Origin: Cycas panzhihuaensis
Taxonomy: Eukaryota > Cycadophyta
DNA: 64,000 nt
Direction: 5' to 3'
Assembly (NCBI GenBank): GCA_023213395.1
Contig: CM041465.1
Coordinates: forward strand, 248,813,741 to 248,877,740
In this document: piece after piece, positions 22,741 through 34,918 of the stretch
How positions within the stretch are numbered: the stretch's first letter is position 1
How the letters are laid out: the number at the start of each line of letters is the position of its first letter
Made by a program: the position numbers and the translations under genes
The notes under the pieces: generated by a model
What the model was told of the DNA's origin: nothing
Seen by the model: the letters and a program-made list of their open reading frames with translations, nothing else
The model's database searches: none

Positions 22741-23769
22741 TGTGTGGGGGCAAAAAGGAACACATAATTTTATAAAGAATTTTATAATTAGATCACAGCA
22801 AGTAGTCAGGTCAACGAGTAGATTACAATCTGGGCAGATTACAGGCATATTATAGTTTGCGAGTAGATTGTAATTCAAATATATTACAAGTAGATTATAG
22901 TTCATGAGCAGATTACAATTCAAACAGATAGTTATCAGATTACAATTTATGAGCAGATTATAATCCAGACATATTACAAGCAGATTACAGTTCAGTTTGA
23001 TTACGAGCAAATCGTGATTTTGGCCAACATTGTAAGCATATTATGATTCGGGCTGTATTATGAGTAGATCAAGATTGAGACAGAGATTGTGAGTAGATCA
23101 CAATTTGGGATGAGATCACGAGCAAATTACATTTAGGAAGAGATCATGAGCAAATCATGGTTCAAGACAAGATCATAAGCAGATCGCAATTCAGGACAAG
23201 ATGTCAAGTAGATCATGGTTCAAGACGAGATCGTGACTAGATTATGGTTTGGGATGAGATCACGAGTAGATCGTAGTTCGGCCTGAGATCACGAGTAAAT
23301 CATGGTTCAGGATGAGATCATAAGTAGGTCATAGCCTAGGTTAAGATTGCAAGTAGATAGTGATTTAAGCTAGGATTGTAAATGGATTACAATCCACTTA
23401 AGGAGTATTGTTACAAATAAACTATGTCTTTGAACACACAGTGAATTAACCATTGTACCCGTTATAACTTATTATGGTTAAGACCGTTGGAAATTATATT
23501 ATTTAAGGAAAGAATAGGGTGTATTGTATAGTAATGTATGTAGGAGTAGATAAATAGCCAAGGATATCTCTCAGCTTATAATTCTCATCTAGGTATAAGC
23601 TGATTTAGCCATTGATTTTTAATGTACTATTAGGTCTACATCTGGTTATAAGAGGACTAGGCACAGTCCCCTATTATAATAATATCATGTTTTGCATCAT
23701 ACAAGTTGTCCCTTATACTTGCATAATTTATTAAGAGTAATAACGGAATAGATGAGTGCATAGTACGCA
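22741..23769 (+). repeat. 3' LTR of element D
   Basis: Begins TGTGTGGGGGC and ends AGTACGCA. Same layout as 14290-15210 but about 108 bp longer, mainly through additional repeat units. Confidence 0.88.
23083..23400 (+). repeat. 29-bp repeat array in the D 3' LTR
   Basis: About eleven units of 29 bp with the same consensus as the array in the other LTR (AGATCACGAGTAGATCGTGG type). Shorter half-units continue left to about 22,815. Confidence 0.85.
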
Positions 23770-23929
23770 TTAGACTTTAATATCCTAGGCCTATAATGGA
23801 TGATGAAAAGAAGATCTACCAAGGTCAAGTGGAGTTAGAGCTGAAGTAGATAAAGAAGTAATAGAAGTAAATGATAAACATGGTGTGCAAGTTTATGAGG
23901 GAAGGAAATCCTTAACTGTCTACTTGCCT

Positions 23930-24660
23930 TTATCAAGAGGAGGATGGATGGATGCTGGTTCTAATTCCTTATTATCTTCAACAAAGATTACATCTCTAGA
24001 AATATGCATTTTCTTGGTAATAGTGTCACATACTTTATAAGCTTTGTGGCTAACAGAATAACCATTAAAAATACATTTGAAGCTATTATCATCCAATCTC
24101 TTTCTTTGTTATTAGGGAATATGCATATAGGTAGTGCACCCAAAAGTATGCAGATGGCTTATAGTTGGCTTTTTGCTAGACCGAGCCTCCTCTAATATAA
24201 TATCGGTGATTATAGTAGTAGGGATCCTATTGGCTACATATACTGTTGTGCAGAATATTTTTTCCTAATAGGAAAGAGAAAACCCTTTTGCATGTATTGT
24301 AGCTTTAGCTTTGTTGGCCAAAGTCTTATTCATTCTCTCAAATACTCCATTCTATTAAGGTGTCTATGGAGCAGTTAGTTGTCTTTTGATATCATGATCT
24401 TTATAGAACTAGTTGAAGTCTCCAAAAGTAAATTCACCTCCATTGTTAGATCTCAACATTTTGAGTAAATAATCTAACTCAATTTCTACCTCAAATTTGA
24501 ATTCCTTGAATTTTTCTAATGACTCATATTTATGTTTAATGAAATAAACCCAAACCTTGTGTAAAAAATCATCAATGAAGGTGATGTAGTACAAAACTCC
24601 TTTAAAAGATGATGTGAATATGGGTCCATATAAATTTGTATGAACCAACTATAAAGGTTA
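23930..24660 (-). pseudogene. Copia integrase core (element C)
   Basis: The open stretch 24409-24648 starts MVHTNLYGPI, where the first catalytic Asp of the usual H-T-D block is Asn. It then has YYITFIDDFLHKVWVYF and LRSNNGGEFTF, where the second catalytic Asp is also Asn. After a stop, GVFERMNKTLA keeps the catalytic Glu. Blocks of the C-terminal region (ANRIPTT, HTFGCTTYMHIP, RDVIFVED) run to about 23,940. Both Asp-to-Asn changes are single transitions. Confidence 0.9.
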
Positions 24661-24945
24661 TGATGCACACCATGCTTTGCCTTTAAGAAGAAGCTCTCTA
24701 TGTTGTTTCCCTATAATGCATACTTTACAAAGATATTTTGATATTGATATCTTAGAAAACCTATACATCATAGTTTTGCTAAACATCATTTTGATGTTAT
24801 CTAGGCTTAAGTGGCATAGCTTGTTATGCCAAAGTTGCTCTATAGTCATAAATTGTGTGATAGAATATAATAGAGAAAAATCAAGTGTAATATTTGAAGC
24901 ATCTAATTTGTAAAGGCCATGGTCTTCATGGTCGATGGTAACCAT
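24658..24945 (-). pseudogene. GAG-pre-integrase domain (element C)
   Basis: A 95-codon open stretch with GLYKLDAS at its start, then WHNKLCHLSLDNIKMM and CKVCIIGKQHREL. These are the H-x-x-x-H and C-x-x-C elements of the zinc-binding domain before the integrase core. Confidence 0.9.
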
Positions 24946-25059
24946 TTAATCATTTCTATCACTAATGGTACATTTCCCTCTTTTAAATAATATGTCCATG
25001 TATTATTTATCTAACTAATTAACAAATAAAAGACTTTTAAATATAAAAGATAACAAGTA

Positions 25060-25240
25060 GGTATCACCTATAGAAAATGTAAAAGCAATGCAATCTAAAG
25101 AATGAAAATAGATAATTTTGCCCACTTTAGAAATCTGAACTATCTCATTAGTTTACCTTCTTCCTTTATGAACATCATAGAGCAACTCTTTATCACCAGT
25201 CATGTATCAAAATGCTCCTAAATCAATAATCAATATATTA
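25060..25240 (-). pseudogene. Copia protease remnant (element C)
   Basis: The minus strand encodes ILIIDLGAF, a stop, then YMTGDKELL: the copia PR block with Ser replaced by Leu. Positioned between the gag knuckle and GAG-pre-integrase. Confidence 0.7.
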
Positions 25241-25479
25241 TCACTTTGGGAGTAGTAATAAGCACAAAACAATTTATTATTTTTAGCAAATTGATTAGTG
25301 TGGTGTGGATTACTACCTCTAAAGCCCCCCCTTCTTATATGACATCTTCAAAATCCACCTTGATTTAGTCTATGGGTTGTTGCTACTATTGATTCCATTA
25401 CTATCATAGTTGTTATTGTCTTAGTTGTTAGAATTAATATTATTGTTGCATGATAGATTACTTTTTCCAATACTTAGGT

Positions 25480-26160
25480 GCAATGTGACTCATCTTGCCA
25501 TAATAATAAAATATGACATTGACTTTTAATGTGCTAATATTCATGTTCCCAAACTATTTTTGAAAATTTTGTTTACAATTTTGCTTGGCTTTGTACTTGG
25601 CCATGAAAACTCTCGAAGTAGAAGGTTCATCCTACTGTGAGTAAATTTTCTCCTCCTATAATAGAAGACCTTCAAATTGGTTGAAAATCATGGTACCAAG
25701 TATAGCATCCCTTATGATTGATGAGATGAAGCCATTTTACTCCCTTAGAAGTGCATAAAGAGTGGCAGTAATAAGGTCTTTATTAGTAGCTGGTTTTTCA
25801 AGTGTTATTAACTCATTATTGATTTCTTTGATAAAAGATAAGAAAGTACTTGTAGGTTCAACATATCTCAATGTAAACAACTTGGACTTAGTCATGACAA
25901 TGCGAGCATCATCCCATCTTTCATACAATAAAATCAAAGTATCCTAAGATTTTTTAGAGGTAGGAGTATAAGCAATATTTTGATCAATATTTGCATCCAC
26001 AATTATATGAATAAAGGCTAAGGCAATTTCATTCTTAGCTACCCATACAACAACCAAAGCAAGGTCAAATTAAATAATAAAATTCTTATCAAGTAGACTA
26101 TTATGTAAAATAGGCATAGGATTGGTCCCAAATATAAAACCCCAAAATTTATTCATAATC
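25480..26160 (-). pseudogene. Copia gag with decayed zinc knuckle (element C)
   Basis: The open stretch 25737-25937 contains FLSFIKEINNELITLEKP and DLITATLYAL, which match the corresponding gag part of element E (29980-30168). Near 25,490-25,530 the knuckle reads FYYYGKMSHIAPKYWKK: His remains but the cysteine positions are now Tyr, consistent with G-to-A changes in Cys codons. RNA binding through this knuckle would be lost. Confidence 0.8.
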
Positions 26161-26169
26161 AACCACCTA

Positions 26170-28101
26170 TGGTTTGTCTTTTCCACTCTCAAAATGTATC
26201 TTATCCATTCAACTTAATAGTACATATATTGAGCATATTGAGAGTAGTGATGATGTTAAAATTATTTAAGGATTTTTAAAACTAATAGATAACTCAGAGA
26301 CTCAAGGCTTTCATTTCTTAAATTCTTTCTAATCCACCAACAACTTTGATCTTACAAGGAAGATCCAACAACTAAAGAATGATGAGGAGTGGAGGGCTAG
26401 GCAAAGAGTTGGCCTAACCTTGATCTTTCTAAATAGATTTAATAATTGGTCAAGTCAAATCTAGAACAAACAAGGCATGATTAATCTGCATGGTCGTATC
26501 CTATATTTCTTATGAGTCATAGCCCTAATAACACCATTTTCAAACCCCATTTTCTCTAATATGAATATCAATTGTCATGCATTAACTATATAATGAGTTA
26601 GTTTCCTAAGGAATACACAAAGCTTGGGATTTTTAGAGCCAAGGTTTAAACCTTTTTTTGGACCTCTCTAATAAGATTTTAAAGCAAATTTTTAATGGTT
26701 AAAGTAGACTTAAGATAAATTACTTAAGTGAGTGATAATGTTACTTTATAATGCTTGATAAAACTCAATAAAAAGGGGCTTCAAAAGAATCAAATTAAGT
26801 ACATAAAAGAACACTTAAAGTATTGCAAAAGGCACTTAAGAAAAAATAAAAAAATATTAAGTGTCAAATGGAGATATGCTAGCTTTCTTATTGCACTTTG
26901 AGTGGTTTCATTTTAATGTAAAGAAACGACCACAAAATACTAATTTTAATGAAGTATGCCAAGAGAACAAGCCACCATAACAATATTAGGACTTTAAAAT
27001 AATCCTAACTAGCCCCAAATTAAGTGATTTGTACTTTAAAAAAAGTGATTTTTAATCTTTTTATGACTCAGGACATGAAGGTCACCACGTAGAGAGTCTT
27101 ATAAAATTAAGTACAATGCGATTTTTTCATTAAAAAAATACATAAATGACTTAAAAAATCACTTGATTTGAGTTCATTTTTATACTTGCAATTTTTTTTA
27201 TGTGTAAAAATAACTTTAAAAAAATAAAAAGGGCTAAAATTGTCTTTTAAATGATTATCATAAAAATCACTCAAAAAGCATAAAGTTTAGAAAACAAGAA
27301 ATATTTAAAAAAGAATATACTTTATATATCCCTTTTGATATAATCTAAAGTTGACTTGATAAAGTCAAAATATGAATTTTTTTTTTAAATGCACTTGAGT
27401 AATAATCGTACGACTTCAAATTGCTTTAGGTAAAGAGATATTTTCATACAGTGCTTCAATCAAGATAAAAGTTTAGGAGCAACTCTATTATAGGCCAAAG
27501 AAGATGTCTCTCAGATTTCACATGATTTCATGCAATAAGCAAGAGTGCACGATTGTGGGAGGTTCAAATGGTAGTTGGGTATGAAATAGAGGGTTTTAAT
27601 CTTATTTTTCTTCTAAAAATGATCTCCTAGGATAAACATAGGTGTAAGGTGCTTCAGATCTTCAACCAATAGAGAGATGAGAGAAAATTAATTTTTTTTA
27701 AAGAAAATCAATAAAAACAATAAGAAAATTCATCCTTTCTTAGTGTGGAGTCACTTGGGTGCAGTCACTTATAGAGATAGGAAAATTTTAGAGCCAGTAG
27801 AGGTAAATCACATATTGTGCCTATAAATTAACTAATAAATCCTGTAAATATATTTTTTATTTATAGGAAATGAAAGAAAATAATGTATTTTAAGTCATTT
27901 CTTTGCTACAAATACAAATTTATCTCAAAAAAATTCCAAAATATTAATCTAACATCTTCAAACTTGTAAATACTTTAAAATAAAGAGAAATTTGTAAGAA
28001 AAAGCCAAAGTTATGCTTGGATCACCTTTAGAGAGCGAAGGTTATCTCCAAAGGTTTGGAAACCCACTTTCAAACCTAAGAACAACAAGGATTCCTCTTT
28101 A
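26170..28101 (-). other. Leader of element C
   Basis: About 1.9 kb without coding signal between gag and the PBS. The part at about 26,330-26,560 matches, in reverse complement, the E leader near 29,320-29,530, which supports a shared family. Confidence 0.65.
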
Positions 28102-28117
28102 GCAAGCTCTAATACCA
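28102..28117 (-). other. PBS of element C (tRNA-iMet type)
   Basis: The minus strand reads TGGTATTAGAGCTTGC, one change from the usual TGGTATCAGAGC. Two bases separate it from the LTR. Confidence 0.88.
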
Positions 28118-28119
28118 AA

Positions 28120-28702
28120 TGTTAAAGATAGAATTCAACCTTTACACCAATAAATAATGAGCACAACCCTTAGGATCTTATGAAGAGGAAGTTGGCTAGT
28201 AAATGAAGATGATTAGTATCAAGGATAAGTAACTTAGAGAATGAGTGCTTAAGAAAGCATGAAATAAAATGATCTCAAGCATAAGATAGATATAAAATAT
28301 GGAGGGGAAGGAATTTATCCTTACTCCAAAATAAGCAAGATTGTCTTGGATTCAAACTAGCAACATAAAAGTACAAACTCTCTCACTTTATATGATACAT
28401 GAGGTTTAACCTCCTTATATAAATGTGAAGGAGTACCTTGAGTGATTTTATGTTTAATAAGTGTCAAACATCCAAGATATGACTTTTTCATGTGGGATAA
28501 GTGTCCCTTAGGCTCTCTTTGTGAGCAAAAGTACATGAGAGTGCATTAACCCTTAAGTTACAATGTTATATCATTAGAACAAATGTGGATATGTACTTTA
28601 TCACATTAGGTGATAATTCATCTTGACAAAAAGTTACATAAAATATATCAATAATACAATATAAAGTACAATGCTTAACATGTAAATATAAAACTCTTAA
28701 CA
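28120..28702 (-). repeat. 5' LTR of element C
   Basis: Starts TGTTAAAGATA and ends CTCTTAACA. Matches 12038-12609; followed by target duplication tttaa. Confidence 0.92.
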
Positions 28703-28707
28703 TTTAA

Positions 28708-29690
28708 GCTCCCTATATGCTCTCCTACTTAACCCTTAATCATTAAATAGGGATAAAAAAAAAAACATTTTAATAATAATAAAAAATTATTTTTTAGTGT
28801 GTATTAAGATTAATTTAAAGTATTAAAGTCTTTTGGTGTGTGTTTATCTTTGCACAAAGTGATTAAAATCTTATAAATCCTTATTTAATAAGCATTAAGG
28901 AAGGAATATTCTCAAAAGCACTATAAGGTAAGTTATTTTTTCATTAAAAACTTGAAGGAATTTCTTAGTTATAAAGTAAGTTTTATATTAAATACTTGAA
29001 GGTATTTTTCAAGTATAAGAAAGCTATCTTTTTCAATGCTTAAAAGTGTTTTCCAAACACTAAAGTAGCTACTTTACAAGCATTTTATCAAGTTTCAAGT
29101 AAGCATCATTTTAGCATCAAGCAATGTCTCAAGTTTAAATCTGAGTTTTCAACCCACATCATATTATTTCAAACTTGGAATTGATTAAAATCTTAAGCTA
29201 AGAGGCTCTAAAAGGATTCAAACCTTGCCTCTTGTCTCAAAATTGGTGCATTTGCTAGGGGACCAATCAACTGTATGGTTAGTACATAATAATTTATACT
29301 TAAAACTATAGGAAAGAAGATTAAAAAATGGTGTTATTAGAGATATGAACTCTAAGGAAATCAAAATATAACTGTGCAGATCAACCTTACCTTGGTTACA
29401 CTATGATTAAACTTGATTAATTGTTGAATCTATTTATAAATTAGGGTTAGTCCACCCAAAATCCTAACCCTCCACTTTCACATTATTCTTTAGTTATTAG
29501 ATCTTCTTTGTAAGATCAAGGCTATGGGTGTACTTGGAAGTAGAACTCAAGAAGAAACAATTTCAAGTTTCCAAATATAAAACTTAAAAATATGTATTCC
29601 ATAATAATGCTTAATATAAGTCACATCAAATTAACTGGACTTGATAGCTTTCAAGATTGAAAAAACCAAGCAAATAATCTGCTCATAATA
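28708..29690 (+). other. Leader of element E
   Basis: AT-rich, no coding signal. 29,320-29,530 matches the leader of element C in reverse complement. Confidence 0.65.
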
Positions 29691-30400
29691 AATAAACTTT
29701 AGGAATATGTATCTGGAAGAATCCCCAAGCTTACACCAACTCAAAGCACTGTGGATGTTAATGTTACAATTCCTACTGATCATATTCTTGCTACTGCATG
29801 GGAAGTCAAATATGAAATTGCCTTAGATTTCATCCATTTGATTATTTATAATACTGTAAATGAGAATATTACTAATGCTGCTACATGTAAAGATACATAG
29901 AATACATTATTATCATTGTATAAAAGGCAAGACGATGCCTACATTGTAATGCCTAAAGCAAAATTGTTTACTATTAAATTTGTTAAGCCAATGGCGAACT
30001 TTTTTATCTATTATTAAAGAAATAAATAATCAGTTAACAACTTTAGGTAAACCTAAATCTAATAAAGACCATGTTACTACTATAATTCATGATTTACAAT
30101 GGGAGTACAACAACTTCATCTCCTCCATCATAAGAGGAGGCTCTTTGGGTACTACTACATTTAAATAACTAGAAAGTATCTTACTACAAGAGGAGCAAAT
30201 CTACTCTCGACAAGAAGAAAGGATGACTTCAGGAGCATTTACTACTAAGTTTAAAGGCCAACAACTAATAGCTCCTAAACAGAATTTATATAAATAGTTT
30301 AGAAACCTCAATATTAGTTCTTTAAAAACCAAAATATTTGTATCTCATTATTCTGGCAAGATGGGCCACATTCAACCCGATTGCAGGAAGAAGCAATTTA
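29690..30400 (+). pseudogene. Copia gag with zinc knuckle (element E)
   Basis: The open stretch 29980-30168 contains FLSIIKEINNQLTTLGKP and DLQWEYNNFISSI, typical copia gag helices. The knuckle near 30,336-30,390 reads SHYSGKMGHIQPDCRK: the His and last Cys are kept and the first two Cys are Ser. Asn-rich sequence follows. Several stops. Confidence 0.82.
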
Positions 30401-30589
30401 ACCTATAGCAGTAACAACATCAACAACCACAACAATAACAAAGATAATATAACTAGTGGAGGCAACAATAGTAGTAACGACCCCCACATAGACCAAATTG
30501 AGGTGCATTTTAAGGAAATCAACAAGAAAGGGGGGCATTTAAAGGTGGCTATTAAAGTCACATAAATTAATATTCTAATAAAAAGATGT

Positions 30590-30900
30590 TTTATGTATAT
30601 CACAACAACATAAGCAACAACACTTGCATTATCGAATCAAGAGCATCTTATCATATGATTGGTGATGCTAACATGTTATATAATATTAGTAAGAGCAAGG
30701 TATAAACTATTACCTTTGGTAAAAATTAAACAATATAGATATCTAGTGTTGGAAAATTTACTTCCTTCTACACTTCAAAAGAACCTACTCATATATTTAC
30801 CATTGATGATACATTCTTGGTGCCTTGAATGCCTAAAAAATTGCTACCTATTAGCCAACTTGATAAGTAACAAATAAACATATTTTTTAAATTTAGAAAA
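30590..30900 (+). pseudogene. Copia protease remnant (element E)
   Basis: Encodes IIESRASYHMIGD near 30,630-30,670, the copia PR active-site block with Asp replaced by Glu and Gly by Arg, so the protease is inactive. Confidence 0.75.
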
Positions 30901-31930
30901 TGTCTAATTAGTGATAAATATGATCAAGTGATTTCCATTGGTCATGAAGATAATGGATTATACAAATTAGATTCATCTCAAGCAACACTTTATACTTCAC
31001 AAATCTATATCACTTAGTCTTTAACTAAGGAAAAACTATAGCACAATAGACTAGATTATTTAAGCCTAGAGAGAATTAAATTGATGTCTTGCAAAAATAT
31101 GGTATTTGGCTTACCAAAAATTTTAGTAGGTAAGGGCCTCTATGAGACATGTATTATGTGGAAATAACATGGAGAGCCTTTTTAGAGAGGCAAAGCATAG
31201 CGAGATTCACAACTATTGTAACAGCTTTATATTGTTATTTATGGACTCATGTCCACATAATCTTTTAGAGGAGTATCATACTACAATACTTTCATTAACA
31301 ACTTCTCTCACAAAGATTAGGTAGACTGCATTAAATTCAAATTTGAAGCATTAAAAAAAATCAAAAAATTTAATCTTGTAGTAGAGAAGGAATCATGTAT
31401 ATAAATTAAAATGTTATGGTTTGATAATAGAGGTGAATCTACTTCAAGAGAATTCAACCAAATTTGCATCAATCATGACAATAAAAGACAACTCATTATT
31501 CCATACACACCATAATAAAACACAATAGCTGAAAGGATGAATAAGACTTTGGCTAATAAAGATAAATCTACAATGCATACTAAAAACCACCCATTAACCT
31601 ATTGGGTAAAAACACTTCATACAGTTGCTTATGTCACCAACAAAAGCTCCCAAACAACTATCTAAGATATGACACCAGAAGAGGCTTGGACTGGTAGGAA
31701 GCCAATTGTCAACCACTTGCACATCCTTGAGTGCACAACCTATATGTATGTTCCCCATCAACAAAGATAAAAGTTAGATAAAAAAAGTTTTAAATGCCTA
31801 TTTATTAGTTATGGAATTAGAAGCAAAGTAGATAGAGTTTATCATCTCATTGGAAAAAACATGCATGCAACTACAAATGTAATCTTTACTAAAGATAATG
31901 AGGAAATAGACTAAACATTTATCCATATTC
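30900..31930 (+). pseudogene. Copia GAG-pre-integrase and integrase (element E)
   Basis: NGLYKLDSSQ-like residues near 30,950 begin the pre-integrase region. The core shows YYNTFINNFSHKD near 31,285, WFDNRGESTS near 31,420 (second Asp kept) and IAERMNKTLANK near 31,525 (Glu kept). WVKTLHTVAYVTNKSS and PEEAWTGRKP are blocks of the copia C-terminal region. Stops and one frameshift occur. Confidence 0.88.
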
Positions 31931-33122
31931 TTCTTAACAAAGGAAAAGAGATTATTTAAGACTTCATTTCCTCTTAATCATCAACACCGTGTACATCTTA
32001 TGCATATATATCTTCTTATCCACATCAACTCTATCTTTTTCATTAGCTTCTCTTGATCCTGACAATCTTTCTAACATTGAGAAGCCTTTACAAGCTTAGG
32101 ATATTGAGGTCACAATTATAATGATGAAGAAAATAACAAAACAATGCATGTAAACTATATAGGATGCTCAAGTACTTGAAGAAAAATACCCATCGAGGAT
32201 AAGGCAGTAATTTATCAATTATACATTTATGGCTGGAGGGATTTCTATTGATTAACCTTCCACTTTTGAGAAGGCATGTAGAGATAAAAACTTGAAATAT
32301 TGTCATGGATGATGAAATCCATTCTATTGAAAAGAATAGAACTTGGTATTTGATAGAATTTCCTAAAGTAAAATGTGTAATTAACTGCAAGTGGATCTAT
32401 AAAACTAAATTTTGATTTGGCAGTTCATTTGAGCATCACAAGGCTTGACTGGTTGCTAAAGGATCTAAATAAAATGAAGGAAAAGTTTATGATCTCATTA
32501 GAGAAAACATGCATGTAACTACAAATATAATCTTTACTAAATATAATGAGGAAATGAACCAAACATTCATCCATATTCCTCTTGACAAAGGAAAAGAGAT
32601 TATTCAAGACTTCCTTCCCTCTCAATCATCAATACCATGTACATCTTCTGCACATATATCTTCTTATCTACATCTCCATCTTTTTCATTAGCTCCTCTTG
32701 ATCCTGACAATCTTTCTGACATTGAGAAGCCTTTACAGGCCTAGGACATTGAGGTCACAACTATAATGATGAAGAAATTAATGATACAGTGCATACAGAT
32801 TATATAGGATACTCAAGTACTTGAAGGGAAATGCCCATCAAGGATAAGGCAGCAATTTATCAATTATACACTTATGGCTAAAGGCTTTCTATTGATGAAC
32901 CTTCCACTTTTGAGGAGGCATATAGAGATAAAAACTGGATTGTTACCATGGATGATGAGATTCATTCTATTGAAAAGAATAAAACTTGGTATTTAATAAA
33001 ATTGCCTAAAGTAAAATGGGCAATTAACTGCAAGTGGATTTATAAAACTAAATTTTGATTTGACAATTCAATCAAGCATCACAAGGCTTGATTAGTTGCT
33101 AAAGGATCTAAATAAAATGAAT
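31845..33122 (+). repeat. ~640-bp tandem duplication inside pol of element E
   Basis: 31845-32479 and 32493-33122 are clear copies in direct orientation, separated by 13 bases. Both run from the integrase C-terminal end through the linker into the first RT block (KWIYKTKF in each). The first copy is the more decayed. The duplication places two linker/RT starts in series and disrupts pol. Confidence 0.88.
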
Positions 33123-33960
33123 GCATAGATTATGATAAAACCTTTACACCATTTGCAAACATAAACATAATTAGACTGATATTGGCCTTAGCTACATAAT
33201 GCAAATGGCCCATTTATCAAACAGACATCAAGAGTGCCTTTCTTAATAGAAATCTTAAAGAGGAGGTATATTTAGAGAAACCTCTTGGATACGTAACATT
33301 TGGCAAAGAACATATGATCTATTTCCTTAAAGAGGATTTATATAGCTTAAAGCATACCCTACATACATGATATTTGAAAAATCGATCACTACATTTGAGA
33401 TATAAATTTCATCAATCCTCATTAAACCTAAACTTGTACATAAAAGTTAGGGACCAACATGCTATTTTTGTTGTATTATATATTAATGGATTAATAATCA
33501 TTAGAAGTGATACTAAGATGATAAAAAATCTCTAAGAGGACCTAAAGAGAAGTTTTGAGATGATAAATCTGGGAGTTTACAATTATTTCTTAAGCATAGA
33601 GGTGTGATAAAAACGAGGCAATATCTTCATTTCCTAAGTAAACTACACTTGGGACATATTGTAATGCTTCAAAATAGAGGACTATAAACTACCACCTATA
33701 CCTATAAAGAGTGGTATCTAATTGACACTTGATGAGAAATCACAACCTATGGATTCCACACTTTATTGACAACCGGTGGGTAGTCTTATATTTGATTAAT
33801 ACTAGACTTGACCTATCATTTGTAGTTAGAATTTGCTTACGATATATATCTCAACCTAATCAGAAGTATTAAATAACAACAAAATGTATACTGAGATGTC
33901 TTGAATGCATATTAAAATATGGCCTTTAATATACATACAATAAGGACTTCACACTAGAAG
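32900..33960 (+). pseudogene. Copia reverse transcriptase (element E)
   Basis: Encodes TWYLIKLPKVKWAINCKWIY, then YDKTFTPFANINIIRLILAL, TDIKSAFLNRNLKEEVYLEK and YFLKEDLYSLKH. The catalytic region near 33,475 reads LYINGLIIIRSDTK, so YVDD is YING and both aspartates are gone. Near 33,780 GSLIYLINTRL-like residues mark the end of RT. Dead enzyme. Confidence 0.88.
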
Positions 33961-34074
33961 GATTCTTAAAATTTGATTAGGATAGTTGCCAAGATAGTCA
34001 TTAATCTACCTCAAGGTATTATTTTAATCTCAAATCAAATGTTATCTTATGGAGTTATAAGAAGCAACTAGGTG

Positions 34075-34385
34075 TTATTTTGCCCTCCATATAAGCAAAA
34101 TATAAAGTTGTAGTCAATGTAATATGTGAGGCAATAGAACTAAGGAAAATTCTTAATGAGCTTAGACTTTAGCAATCTCACCCCACCAAACTTTACTATG
34201 ACAACTAAAGTGTGCTCAAGATGACTAAGAATCTAGTGTTTCATGCAAGAACCAAGTATATTAAGGTCTATTACCACTTCATTAGGAACATGTATAAAAT
34301 GATGAAACTAACCTTGTCTACAAGCCTATAGATCAATAGTTGTTAGATATCTTTACCAAACCACTTGGTAGAGAAAATTTTGAAT
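34075..34385 (+). pseudogene. Copia RNase H (element E)
   Basis: AKYKVVVNVICEAIELRKIL, LYYDN, VLKMTKNLVFHARTKYI and YHFIRNMYK are the successive blocks of copia RNase H, closely matching element H (50,080-50,400). Stops interrupt it. Confidence 0.85.
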
Positions 34386-34408
34386 AATATAGATATAGTC
34401 TTTGGGTA

Positions 34409-34420
34409 ATGGGGGGAGGG
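34409..34420 (+). other. PPT of element E
   Basis: ATGGGGGGAGGG directly precedes the 3' LTR. Confidence 0.85.
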
Positions 34421-34918
34421 TATTATAACCTTTATATTATAATGTTAAGTTATGTATTATGTAAAATTACTTTATCACTTAAATGTGATAAAGTATGCAC
34501 ACACCTTTCTCTAGTATGTATAATATTATAACTTATAGGTCAATCAACCCTTCACCCTTGTATTTGCATATTTGCATATATGTATGTATCATGGACAAAA
34601 GCCCTTCATGCAATATGCTTATTTGGGTGTTTGACACTTATCAAAATACAACACCCTAAAGGATATCCTCCTCACCTATATATTTAGACCATTTTCTCAT
34701 ATATAGACAAGAGAGTATGAGATGTACTATTATATTATTTATTTAAATACAAGTTAATCTTAATTGGAGTTAAGATCAATTCTTGTCCTTCATTGATAGT
34801 GTGGTTATTTGGTTACTTAGTTGATATTGTTATTGATGTTGATTATCTAATCCTTATCCTTCATTGTCCCCATATGATCTCTTTCTCACAAATACAGGGC
34901 TTTCAAGGATATTAAATA
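34421..34918 (+). repeat. 3' LTR of element E
   Basis: Starts TATTATAACC (decayed from TGTTA...) just after the purine tract and resembles the reverse complement of the element C LTRs, including the GTTTGACACTTATCAAA part of the palindrome. A perfect 10-bp inverted repeat, ACTTTATCAC and GTGATAAAGT, lies at 34469-34494. The right end is uncertain; its partner LTR is outside the window. Confidence 0.7.

Larger units (their letters stand above)
14290..23769 (+). mobile_element. Element D: Ty3/gypsy element with an extra 3' ORF
   Basis: LTRs at 14290-15210 and 22741-23769 are clear but unequal copies (921 and 1029 bp). A PBS at 15211 and a purine tract at 22730-22740 fit plus-strand orientation. 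The order gag, PR, RT, RNase H, IN is that of Ty3/gypsy. The RT context (DVFAWSY before RT, GFSGYNQ inside it) resembles plant gypsy of the Tat/Athila type; this lineage call is inference from memory of motifs. The flanks ttgaa (14285-14289) and ttaga (23770-23774) are only a weak target-duplication match. All coding regions contain stops. Confidence 0.9.
12038..28702 (-). mobile_element. Element C: Ty1/copia element split by gypsy D
   Basis: LTRs at 12038-12609 and 28120-28702 are clear copies. A PBS abuts the right LTR and a purine tract the left one (minus strand). Perfect target duplications tttaa occur at 12033-12037 and 28703-28707. After removing element D the element is about 7.2 kb. 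RNase H and RT lie left of D and integrase, protease and gag lie right of it, all on the minus strand, in copia order. Its LTRs resemble those of element E, so a family member inserted into a relative. Confidence 0.93.
28703..34918 (+). mobile_element. Element E: plus-strand Ty1/copia, outer host of nest 1
   Basis: From its leader it continues through gag, zinc knuckle, protease, integrase, RT and RNase H in copia order, then a purine tract and a 3' LTR. No 5' LTR or PBS is seen between 28703 and gag. The two complete insertions A and C lie directly to the left, so its upstream leader is split and its 5' LTR should lie left of base 1. LTR and leader resemble element C. Confidence 0.8.

Noticed and set aside
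23765-23775. Clear target duplication for gypsy D
   Set aside because: ttgaa against ttaga shares only three of five bases, and the exact LTR end is uncertain by a few bases.
32088-32390. 100-codon minus-strand ORF
   Set aside because: It is antisense to the duplicated linker/RT of copia E, with no motif of its own.
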